This document shows positions 39,158 through 47,467 of a stretch of DNA of 51,469 bases, piece after piece. Under the pieces are notes generated by a model. It did no database searches and had not been told where the DNA came from. It saw nothing but the letters and a program-made list of their open reading frames with translations. Position 1 is the stretch's first letter. Each line of letters starts with the position of its first letter. The DNA lies in the NCBI GenBank assembly GCA_020859845.1, contig JAJBVL010000038.1, positions 1 to 51,469 on the forward strand, given 5' to 3'. The DNA comes from Bacteroidales bacterium. GTDB lineage: Bacteria; Bacteroidota; Bacteroidia; Bacteroidales; Muribaculaceae. A program made the translations under genes and the position numbers.

Positions 39158-39323
39158 TCTTTTGACTTTTGACTTAATACTCCTCCGCATGGCACTTTTG
39201 ACTTTTGACTTAATACTCCTCCGCATGGCACTTTTGACTTTTGACTTTTGACTTTTGACTTAATACTCCTCCGCATGGCACTTTTGACTTTTGACTTTTG
39301 ACTTTTGACTTTTGACTTAATAC
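39158..39323 (+). repeat. Right array: (CTTTTGA)n blocks separated by three CTTAATACTCCTCCGCATGGCA units, running to the priA stop codon
   Basis: Heptamer copy number varies between otherwise identical units, read directly. Confidence 0.95.
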
Positions 39324-41776
39324 GGGTCCACGTCGTAGTAGACTTGGGCGCCACGCATGGCTGGCATACGGCTCTGGTGAAGCTCCTCGTTGAGCGCTCG
39401 CAGTATCTCCTTCAACTTACTCATCGACGCAGTCAGCTCCACCTTTAGCATCAACTTGCGTATATACATGTTTTGTACTCGCCCCACCAGCGGCTCCTCC
39501 GGCCCAAACACACGGTTGCCAAACAACTCGCGTAGCCGCCGCCCATAAGCCACCGCTACCTCGTCGACCTCTCGCGGGTCGCGATGCTTGATGTAAATAT
39601 AGATAATCTTGGTGAACGGAGGATAGCCATAGCGCCTCCGCTCCTCTACCTCGTGGGCGTAAAACCCCTCGTAGTCATGAGCCACCAGATACTGCATCAG
39701 CGGATGCTCCACATTGTAAGTCTGCACAGCCACCAGGCCCGGCTTGTCGCGACGCCCAGCGCGCCCCGCCACCTGCGCCATCATGTTGAACGCCCGCTCC
39801 GCCGAGCGGAAGTCGGGCTGGTTGACCAGTGCATCGGCGTTGACTATCGCCACAGTGCTCACCCCCGCGAAGTCAAGGCCCTTGGTCACCATCTGAGTCC
39901 CCACCAATATCTTAGTCTTCCCATCCGAAAACTGATTGATAAGCCGCTGATAGCCCTCCTTGTTGCGCGTCGTGTCGAGGTCCATACGCGTAGTGGGGAC
40001 GCCCGGCCATAGACGCTCCACCTCCCCCTCTATACGCTCCGTGCCATAGCCTACGATCTCTATCCCCGGCTCCTTGCACACGGGGCAGATGGTAGGCAGC
40101 GGATAGAGCGTACCGCAGTAGTGACACACCAGACGGTCCACATGCTTATGGTAGGTCAGCGACACGTCGCAATGCTCGCAGCGAGGCACGTAGCCACACT
40201 TCCTACACAGCGCCATCGGCGCATACCCACGGCGGTTGAGAAACACTATCGCCTGCTCACCGCGAGCCACCGCGTCGGCCACCAGCCGCTGCGTCCTCAG
40301 CGCAAAAGCCCCATCCATCTCTCCCTTGAGGCGAGCACGTTTCAGGTCGATTAGCTCCACCTCTGGCAGAATGGCGCCAGCAAATCGCTCGGTAAGCCTT
40401 GCGAGGCCATATTTGCCATTCGTGGCCTTGTAATATGTGTCGATGGCCGGAGTGGCGCTACCCAGCAGAGCCTTAGCCCCGTGCTGACGCGCCAGGACGA
40501 GCGCCGCGTCGCGAGCGTTGTAGCGCGGTGCTGGGTCGGCCTGTTTGTAGCTCGGGTCGTGCTCCTCGTCGACTATCACCAGTCCCAGTTGGGCAAACGG
40601 CAGGAATAGCGCCGAGCGAGCACCTATCACCAGGCATGGCTCGCGCTCCTGAAGCATTTTGCGCCAGATATCCACGCGCTCGTTGTCGGAAAACTTCGAG
40701 TGATAGATAATCACTCGGTCGCCGAGCACACGCTGCAGGCGTTCCGTCAGTTGGGTGGTCAGCGCTATCTCTGGCACGAGAAACAGCACCTGTCGCCCAC
40801 TCTCCATGGCGTAGTTGGCCAGATGGATATATATCTCCGTCTTGCCGCTGGAGGTCACCCCATGGAGCAGACACACGTCTTTCTCCCTCCATTGATCATT
40901 GATTGCTTGCAGAGCCACTCGCTGAGCCACCGACAGTTCTGGCAACGGCTGCGGCAACATACCTCGACTGTCAAAACGATTCACCACCCGCTGCTTAAGC
41001 GCTATGAGGCCCTTCTTGGCCATGGTCTGAAGCACAGACAGCGTGGCGTCGGCACGCTCCATCAGAGCGCTCCTCACCACCTCGGCCTTCTCTTCGCCTC
41101 GTGTCATGTCGAGCAGCGCCAGTAGCGCCGTCTCTTGCTTAGGAGCGCCCTTCACTGCCCCGAAGCCACGCTCCAAGTCTTGCTTATTATTAGGGTCGAT
41201 CAGCAGCTCCACATAGTTGACCTTCTTGGGGGTATATCGCTCCTGCAGTCGCTCCTTGACGATGATGGCTCTCTTGTCGAGCAGCCGTGAAATGATGGTG
41301 TTGATGCCAGCGAAGCCAGTGGCCTTTGCCAGTTGGTCGAGGGTCATGGCCTTGTCGGTCTTGTCGAGCGCGGCCATCACTATCAGTTCGCGCTCCGACA
41401 GACGGTTGTCCATCGCCTCCTCATAATCGGGGGCCAGCTCCACGCTCGTTTCGCTCTCAATCCTCAGCCCCGTAGGCACTGCTGCGCGATACACCTCCCC
41501 TACTGTACACAAGTAATACTCCGCTATCCAGTGCCAGAGCTGCAGTTGCGAGCGCGTGACGATGGGGGCCTGGTCGACCACCTCCACCACCTCCTTCACC
41601 CTGTAACCCTCAGGGGCAGGCACGTCGATGGCCGTCACGATGGCCGTATACTGCTTCTTCGAGCCAAAAGGCACTATCACCCTCTGGCCAATCTTCACCA
41701 CCCCCAGCGTCTCAGTATCGATGGAGTAGGTAAAGGTAGGAGCCAGCGGCAGCGGCAATATCACATTTACGAGCAT
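39317..41776 (-). CDS. priA: Primosomal protein N' (replication restart helicase PriA)
   Basis: LLHGVTSSGKTEIYIHLA, IVDEEHDPSYKQ, CRKCGYVPRCEHCDVSLTYHKHVDRLVCHYCG zinc-binding, GTQMVTKGLDF. Confidence 0.97.
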   Translation of the reverse strand: MLVNVILPLPLAPTFTYSIDTETLGVVKIGQRVIVPFGSKKQYTAIVTAIDVPAPEGYRVKEVVEVVDQAPIVTRSQLQLWHWIAEYYLCTVGEVYRAAVPTGLRIESETSVELAPDYEEAMDNRLSERELIVMAALDKTDKAMTLDQLAKATGFAGINTIISRLLDKRAIIVKERLQERYTPKKVNYVELLIDPNNKQDLERGFGAVKGAPKQETALLALLDMTRGEEKAEVVRSALMERADATLSVLQTMAKKGLIALKQRVVNRFDSRGMLPQPLPELSVAQRVALQAINDQWREKDVCLLHGVTSSGKTEIYIHLANYAMESGRQVLFLVPEIALTTQLTERLQRVLGDRVIIYHSKFSDNERVDIWRKMLQEREPCLVIGARSALFLPFAQLGLVIVDEEHDPSYKQADPAPRYNARDAALVLARQHGAKALLGSATPAIDTYYKATNGKYGLARLTERFAGAILPEVELIDLKRARLKGEMDGAFALRTQRLVADAVARGEQAIVFLNRRGYAPMALCRKCGYVPRCEHCDVSLTYHKHVDRLVCHYCGTLYPLPTICPVCKEPGIEIVGYGTERIEGEVERLWPGVPTTRMDLDTTRNKEGYQRLINQFSDGKTKILVGTQMVTKGLDFAGVSTVAIVNADALVNQPDFRSAERAFNMMAQVAGRAGRRDKPGLVAVQTYNVEHPLMQYLVAHDYEGFYAHEVEERRRYGYPPFTKIIYIYIKHRDPREVDEVAVAYGRRLRELFGNRVFGPEEPLVGRVQNMYIRKLMLKVELTASMSKLKEILRALNEELHQSRMPAMRGAQVYYDVDPY

Positions 41777-41779
41777 CGC

Positions 41780-43024
41780 TTAATCTGGTTTACGATATTT
41801 CTCCATAATTTTGGCTGGCGGCTCCTCGCGCTCGAGCAGCGCCTTCATCTCGTCCATCGCCGACGCCACATGCTCAAAGTACATGCGATACCCCTCGCAG
41901 AGATAGTTCAGCCCCGTCTCGCCGTCAGCGGTGATGGCAAACCGATTGCGCGGACACTCGCCGTTGCACGCCTTCAGCCACCGACATTCCCTACACTGGC
42001 GTGGCAGCAAGTCGCGCTTGTCAGCGCCAAACTGCGTCTGCCGCTCCGAGCCCATCATCTCGATGATTGTCTGCTCGTGGATATTGCCGAGGCGGTATTG
42101 GGGAAACACGAAGTGGTCGCAGGAATACACATCGCCATTCCACTCCATCGCCGCCGCATGTCCGCAGGTGGGGGCCAGTGTGCAGATGCCGGGAGGTACA
42201 CCTACCCAGTTGGCCAGCGTGGCATCGAAGAGTTGCACAAACACCTTGCCCACATCCTGCTTCACCCATTCGTCGAAGATCTCTATCAGAAATCGACCCC
42301 ATTGACGCGGCTCCACGCTCATCGGGGTGATGGCACCGTCGTTGTCCACTGCCGCCAAGTGGCCATCGGCTTTCTGACGCTCCACGATGGGCGTAAACTG
42401 CAGATACTGACAGCCTATCTCCTTGAAGAAACGGTAAAACTCCAGCGGATGGTCGCCATTGTAGTCGTTGACCACGGCCAAGGCGTTCCATTCCACGCCA
42501 TGCTTCTGCAGCAGATGGATGCCGCGCATCACGTTCATAAACGTAGGCTTGCCACCGCGTGCGCGACGATACTCGTCGTGAAACTCCTGCGGCCCGTCGA
42601 TCGACACTCCCACCAGCCAGTTGTTGGCCTTGAGGAAGCGACACCACTCGTCGTTCAAGAGCGTGGCGTTGGTCTGCAGACAGTTGACTATCAGTCGTCC
42701 CTTGCCATACTCGCGCTGCAGATCCATCGCTTTACGATAGAAGTCGAGTGGGCGCATCGTCGCCTCTCCGCCATGCCATGTGAACATCACCTCGCCCGAC
42801 GTGGAGCTGGCGATATACTGGCGCGTAAACTCCTCCAGAGTGGCCTCGCTCATCAGTTGGCGCTTGGCCTCGGGATAAAAGTCTTTCTTCTCCAGATAGT
42901 AGCAATACTCGCAGGCCAGATTGCAAGCCGACCCCACCGGCTTTGGCATCACGTAGATAGGATGCGCAAAGGGGGTGGCCACAATAGGCTCTTGGCTCGT
43001 CGGGCGGTCAGTCTTCAAGGGCAT
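41780..43024 (-). CDS. Anaerobic sulfatase-maturating radical SAM enzyme
   Basis: CNLACEYCYYLEK (CxxxCxxC), TWHGGEATMRPLDFY, C-terminal Cys clusters (CRECRWLKACNGECPRNR). Confidence 0.92.
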   Translation of the reverse strand: MPLKTDRPTSQEPIVATPFAHPIYVMPKPVGSACNLACEYCYYLEKKDFYPEAKRQLMSEATLEEFTRQYIASSTSGEVMFTWHGGEATMRPLDFYRKAMDLQREYGKGRLIVNCLQTNATLLNDEWCRFLKANNWLVGVSIDGPQEFHDEYRRARGGKPTFMNVMRGIHLLQKHGVEWNALAVVNDYNGDHPLEFYRFFKEIGCQYLQFTPIVERQKADGHLAAVDNDGAITPMSVEPRQWGRFLIEIFDEWVKQDVGKVFVQLFDATLANWVGVPPGICTLAPTCGHAAAMEWNGDVYSCDHFVFPQYRLGNIHEQTIIEMMGSERQTQFGADKRDLLPRQCRECRWLKACNGECPRNRFAITADGETGLNYLCEGYRMYFEHVASAMDEMKALLEREEPPAKIMEKYRKPD

Positions 43025-45398
43025 AGCTCAGCACCTCTCTTACATCGTTGACGTAGACAAACTGTAGCCCCTCGCGATACACCTCTCGGATGTCTTCCAC
43101 ATCCTTTCGGTTGGTTTCCGAGAGCAGGATAGTGTCGATACCAGCGCGCTTGGCGGCGAGGATCTTCTCCTTGATGCCTCCCACGGGAAGCACCTTGCCG
43201 CGTAGCGTTATCTCGCCCGTCATGGCTATCCGTGGCTTTACCTTGCGGCCTGTCAGAGCCGAGGCTATCGAGGTGGCCATTGTGATGCCTGCCGAGGGTC
43301 CATCCTTGGGTATCGCTCCTTCGGGCACATGGATATGAAGCGCGCGGTCGGTGAAAGCATCATCGGCTATGCCTATCTCCTTGGAGTGAGCTCGCACGTA
43401 CTGGAGGGCAATCGTAGCGCTCTCCTTCATCACGTCGCCGAGGTTGCCCGTCAGCGTCAGTTTCTCGCCCTTTGCCGGGGCCAGCGAGCTTTCGATGAAC
43501 AGAATCTCTCCCCCGGCAGCCGTCCATGCAAGGCCTGTCACCACCCCTGGGTATTCGTTCCCCTCATATCTATCCTTGGTATAGATGGCCACGCCCAGCA
43601 GTTCCTTTAGCTGTTCAGGCCCCACCTCCTGCGTTTCGTCGGCTTCCTGGCTCACGATGGCCAGCGCCAGGCGCCTTGCCACCTTGGCCAGCTGCTTCTC
43701 CAGCTGACGCACACCGCTCTCGCTCGTATACTGCTCGATGATGGCCGTGATAGCCTCGTCGGTGATAGTATACCGCTCCGGGTCGATGCCACACTCGCTC
43801 CACACCCTCGGCACCAGATGGCGCCGCGCTATCTCCAGTTTCTCCTCCAGCAGATAGCCCGAAATGCTTATCACCTCCATACGGTCGAGCAGCGGCTGCG
43901 CCACCGTCGAAAGCGTATTTGCCGTAGCGATAAACACCACGCGGCTCAGGTCGAAGTCCACGTCGACATAGTTGTCGTGGAAGTGGCTGTTCTGCTCAGG
44001 GTCGAGCACCTCGAGCATAGCCGCTGCCGGGTCGCCGCGAAAGTCGCTGCTCATCTTGTCAATCTCATCGAGCAGCATCACCGGGTTGCGGGTCCCTACC
44101 CTGCGCATAGCCTCGATAATGCGACCCGGCATCGCGCCGATATACGTGCGGCGATGGCCTCGAATCTCGGCCTCGTCGTGCAGACCGCCAAGCGACACCC
44201 TGTGGTATTCCCTACCCAGTGCCCGTGCTATCGACTGACCCAGCGACGTCTTGCCCACGCCCGGCGCACCCACCAGGCATATTATAGGAGCGTGGCCTTC
44301 GGGACGCAGCTGCATCACGGCCAGTTGCTCCAGGATTCTCTCCTTCACCTTCTCCAGCCCATAATGGTCGGCGTCGAGCGTCTCGCGGGCGGCTTTGATG
44401 TCGCAGTGGGCGGGGCTCTCCTTGTCCCACGGCAGGCTGAGGAGCGTTTCGAGATATGTATATAAGGTGTAATATTCGGGGCTCTGGGGGTTCATGCGGT
44501 CGAGCTTCTCCACCTCGCGGTCAAACACTGCGCGAGCCGCCTCCGAAAGCTTAGTCTCGTTGGCGCGCTCTTTGAAGCGCGTGGCGTCGGTCTCGTCGCC
44601 ATACAGTTCCTTGCGTATCGACTCCATCTGTTCGTGGAGGAAAGCCTGGCGCTGCTGCTCGGTGATGTGCTGCTTCGTTCGCTCCTGTATCGAACGTGAG
44701 ATGGCCACCATCTGCTCGTTGCGGCTCAGCTCCATCAGCAGTTTGAAAGCACGCTGCTTTGGGCGGGCCACCTCAAGCATCTCCTGCCTCACGGATACTG
44801 GCGTAGGCAGGTGGGTAGCCACCATGTTGACCACGGCCACAGCATCGTTGAAGTTTTCGAGGTTGATGGCCAGGTCGGCGGGACCATCTTGTATCGAGCG
44901 CATAAGCTTGAGCGCCGTGTGTTTGATAGCCGTGGCGAGAGTGAAAAACTCGCGGTCGATGCTGCGGGGTCTCGGTTCGCGTATCACCTTCACCTCAGCC
45001 GTCAGCGCGTCCTTACAAGGATTGTACATCGACGCCCTCAGTTTCCTAAACTTATCATTGGCGGCGAGGATGGCAGTCTTCGAGCCATCTGGGAGGTCAA
45101 AGACCTTGAGCACCGTCGCCACTACGCCATAGTCGTAGAGGTCGCGAAGCTTGGGCTTCTCAATCTCGGGGCGCCGCTGACACACCACACCGATAGGTTC
45201 GCCCTTTTCATAGGCCCATTCGGCAATCTTCACCGTGCTCTCGCGCCCCAACGAGATGGGGAACGTCACGCCGGGGAACAGCACGAAGTCGCGCGTAGGC
45301 AGCAGAGGCAGCGCCATCGGGTCCACCTCCTTAAACTTTTTCTCGGAGGCATCAAAGCTCAGATGCCCCACCCTTGTCATATCGTCATCATTTTTCAT
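43008..45398 (-). CDS. lon: ATP-dependent endopeptidase Lon (start may instead be Met at 45380)
   Basis: [75 protein letters not shown] catalytic Ser/Lys. Confidence 0.97.
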   Translation of the reverse strand: MKNDDDMTRVGHLSFDASEKKFKEVDPMALPLLPTRDFVLFPGVTFPISLGRESTVKIAEWAYEKGEPIGVVCQRRPEIEKPKLRDLYDYGVVATVLKVFDLPDGSKTAILAANDKFRKLRASMYNPCKDALTAEVKVIREPRPRSIDREFFTLATAIKHTALKLMRSIQDGPADLAINLENFNDAVAVVNMVATHLPTPVSVRQEMLEVARPKQRAFKLLMELSRNEQMVAISRSIQERTKQHITEQQRQAFLHEQMESIRKELYGDETDATRFKERANETKLSEAARAVFDREVEKLDRMNPQSPEYYTLYTYLETLLSLPWDKESPAHCDIKAARETLDADHYGLEKVKERILEQLAVMQLRPEGHAPIICLVGAPGVGKTSLGQSIARALGREYHRVSLGGLHDEAEIRGHRRTYIGAMPGRIIEAMRRVGTRNPVMLLDEIDKMSSDFRGDPAAAMLEVLDPEQNSHFHDNYVDVDFDLSRVVFIATANTLSTVAQPLLDRMEVISISGYLLEEKLEIARRHLVPRVWSECGIDPERYTITDEAITAIIEQYTSESGVRQLEKQLAKVARRLALAIVSQEADETQEVGPEQLKELLGVAIYTKDRYEGNEYPGVVTGLAWTAAGGEILFIESSLAPAKGEKLTLTGNLGDVMKESATIALQYVRAHSKEIGIADDAFTDRALHIHVPEGAIPKDGPSAGITMATSIASALTGRKVKPRIAMTGEITLRGKVLPVGGIKEKILAAKRAGIDTILLSETNRKDVEDIREVYREGLQFVYVNDVREVLSYALED

Positions 45399-45402
45399 GC
45401 TG

Positions 45403-45410
45403 CAAAGGTA
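45403..45410 (-). promoter_or_regulatory. -7 element TACCTTTG (minus strand) for lon
   Basis: Reverse complement CAAAGGTA only 4 nt upstream of the called ATG. Confidence 0.5.
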
Positions 45411-45488
45411 AACAATTCTGACGAATAAGAGGCGCATTAACCGCTTAAACGCACCAGTCATAGCCCCCGCTGCGGCAGCTTTCGCAGT

Positions 45489-45577
45489 GCAGCGGCCCTC
45501 CGCTGCTTATGTATTGCGGCTGCCCCAGCCGCCCATGTACCGCGGCTGCCTCAGCCGCACGCGGCGGCGAAGCCGCC
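45489..45577. repeat. Cluster of four REP-like mini-hairpins (GCAGCGG/CCGCTGC, 2x GCGGCTG/CAGCCGC, GGCGGC/GCCGCC)
   Basis: Perfect stems at 45489-45506, 45516-45532, 45542-45558, 45563-45577. Confidence 0.85.
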
Positions 45578-45698
45578 CACCACAAGACGACCTTAAAAGC
45601 CTAAAAGCTAAAAAGTCTAAGACCCCAGCCTTTCCTCTTGACTTTTGCCTTTTGCCTTTGCGCAAAGCGCTTGCCTCTTGACTTTAAGGCGAAGCCCA

Positions 45699-45788
45699 CT
45701 TTTGACTTTTGACTTTTGACTCTTGACTTTAAGGCGCAGCCCACTTTTGACTTTTGACTTTTGACTCTTGACTTTAAGGCGCAAAGCG
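45699..45788 (+). repeat. Two 45-bp tandem units: 3x CTTTTGA + CTCTTGA + CTTTAAGGCGCAGCCCA
   Basis: Read directly; a partial further unit lies upstream from ~45675. Confidence 0.85.
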
Positions 45789-45865
45789 CCTTATTTTTCT
45801 CTTTCCCAAAGATTATCTTTTGATAATAATTTTGTCCTCACACTTTTAATTTTAGAAATTATGCG

Positions 45866-45873
45866 TACCTTTG
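45866..45873 (+). promoter_or_regulatory. -7 element TACCTTTG facing the polysaccharide locus
   Basis: TAnnTTTG match in an AT-rich context. Confidence 0.5.
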
Positions 45874-46046
45874 CACCGATCTTCCCACACAGGACGCCAT
45901 CGCGACGTTCCTCCCTCACGACCCAGTCGCCCCATCATCCTTTACAACTCACTGACTGCTAGAAAGATACACCTTCCAGCAGGAATAAAAGACTTACCCC
46001 TCCCCCATCCACTCATCGTAGAGCACGGCGCCCTCGCGTGCTCAAC

Positions 46047-46106
46047 CACGGACCCACACGGAGGAACACGGACCCACACGGATTGCACTGATCCACACGG
46101 ATTCCA
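46047..46106 (+). repeat. Three 20-bp tandem repeats (CACGGACCCACACGGANNNN)
   Basis: CACGGACCCACACGGAGGAA / CACGGACCCACACGGATTGC / ACTGATCCACACGGATTCCA. Confidence 0.8.
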
Positions 46107-46275
46107 GCTTGATAGCATTTCGGAGGGGCCGGCGGCCTCGCGGCCCCCATCATCGGAGGAAAACGTCAGGCGACATCGTAGGTTGGGCAGCTTGCCCGAC
46201 CGCCCAGGCGAAGGTAACTTACCCCCGAGGCTCCATCCTCATAGCCCCGAAGGGGAGATACGGAATCCCCTCCGT

Positions 46276-46327
46276 GCGGCTGAGGCAGCCGCTTTACATA
46301 GGCGGTTGAGGCAACCGCACTACATAG
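46276..46327 (-). repeat. Pair of REP-like hairpins, inverted relative to the 45507-45558 pair
   Basis: GCGGCTG-AGG-CAGCCGC and GCGGTTG-AGG-CAACCGC joined by TTTACATAG. Confidence 0.85.
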
Positions 46328-46647
46328 CCTCCGGGCCACTTTTTACTCAACGGCCACCATGTCCTCCTCCATCGCTTTCATAGCCCGTGCCCGTGACTTT
46401 TGCTCTGACGACACCATCACACGCCTACGAACAGATTCCGAGTGTTGGTACTATCGCCAATATAGGCTTAATACTCATCCGTAAAGATATTTACACCGAA
46501 ACTAACCGGCTTGTTAGCAACCATATCCTGTCATCTACTCGGCTGCGTGATGCCTTCCTTCTTCCAGTTCACGCTGGGCGTGGCCAGCATTTACAATCTT
46601 TTAAAGAGGAGAATGACGATGATTAGCATTAGGGAAACCTTGAAGTG

Positions 46648-46757
46648 GTGGGGCAGCGCAATTCTGGGGCAGAACTCTAGCAGAGAGTTGCAAGGTTACA
46701 GGGCTGGCATTCTGGATAGTAGAAGAGCGCTGGAGGTTCGACTCCTCACTGCCCCAC
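46648..46757 (+). other. tRNA-like element: acceptor-like stem and canonical T-loop, no convincing cloverleaf
   Basis: GTGGGGCAG (46648) pairs with CTGCCCCAC (46749-46757); GAGG-TTCGACT-CCTC T-arm-like hairpin just upstream of the 3' strand. Confidence 0.35.
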
Positions 46758-46867
46758 TTTTTCTCTCCAATGATTCCATGAGCGTCCCCTCCCCGCGAGG
46801 CGCCAAATCCCCACTTCCCTTTCTCAGCAGCAGGGTAGATTTTTGATACTTACCGCACTACTTAGCC

Positions 46868-47449
46868 ATGACTTTCCAAGTTCGCTTTAGCATCTTTTGC
46901 GACACGGTCATCTCCGATATAAGGAGCAAAGCTCTGACTTGGAAGGCCTATAAATCTATATTAAGCACTTTCGATAGCGGCCTTATCCCCATCAACGAAA
47001 CCTATCATTGCGCCAAAGCGGCTCTTGACAAGGTCGAGGCCCTCCGCGCTACATCCCTCTTCCCCCTCGAAGATGCACCTAAGCCATTTCCAACCAAGTC
47101 CATCGAGAAAATAACCGAGACTCTCCTTGCAACCTGTCTCAAAGATGACCACACCACCGACTTTTGGTGTTTCTACTACCTTCTTCCTGGTCTCCGCATC
47201 TTATTTATAGATCTGGCAGGAAAATCCCCACAAGACATTGTCTTCTATAATGGTCTCTCTCTCGCAGCCATTCTCCTCCAAAACCTTGACGACAAAGACA
47301 TACCCAAAGAAGAGCTAGAGTCCTTTGACAAAGCCTTTAAGCGCTTCGTCAACGTCCTGGAAGTTATTGAGCCCCGAGAATTCACCCGACAATTTTCAAG
47401 CCTACCTCTTCTCCCATTCCCTTACGAAAAGAAACGAAAGCCCAAATAA
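46868..47449 (+). CDS. Hypothetical protein preceding the polysaccharide operon
   Basis: Uninterrupted 193-aa ORF with plausible composition; ends 18 nt before the next CDS; no family recognised. Confidence 0.55.
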   Translation: MTFQVRFSIFCDTVISDIRSKALTWKAYKSILSTFDSGLIPINETYHCAKAALDKVEALRATSLFPLEDAPKPFPTKSIEKITETLLATCLKDDHTTDFWCFYYLLPGLRILFIDLAGKSPQDIVFYNGLSLAAILLQNLDDKDIPKEELESFDKAFKRFVNVLEVIEPREFTRQFSSLPLLPFPYEKKRKPK

Positions 47450-47467
47450 ACGCACCAAATACATTTT

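Noticed and set aside
39158-39323. Possible CRISPR array
   Set aside because: Spacers are not unique: they are heptamer multiples and identical units; no cas genes in the window.
41333-43051. 572-aa plus-strand ORF
   Set aside because: Antisense shadow of priA and the sulfatase maturase, both with clear motifs; His/Leu-rich composition typical of a reverse-frame ORF.
46648-46757. Functional tRNA or tmRNA gene
   Set aside because: No convincing anticodon stem-loop or D-arm with GG, no tag-peptide ORF; kept only as a tRNA-like element.
45871-46846. Several short plus-strand ORFs (45871-46383, 46109-46309, 46387-46626, 46511-46846)
   Set aside because: They cross tandem repeats, hairpins and the tRNA-like element; no domain-like composition.
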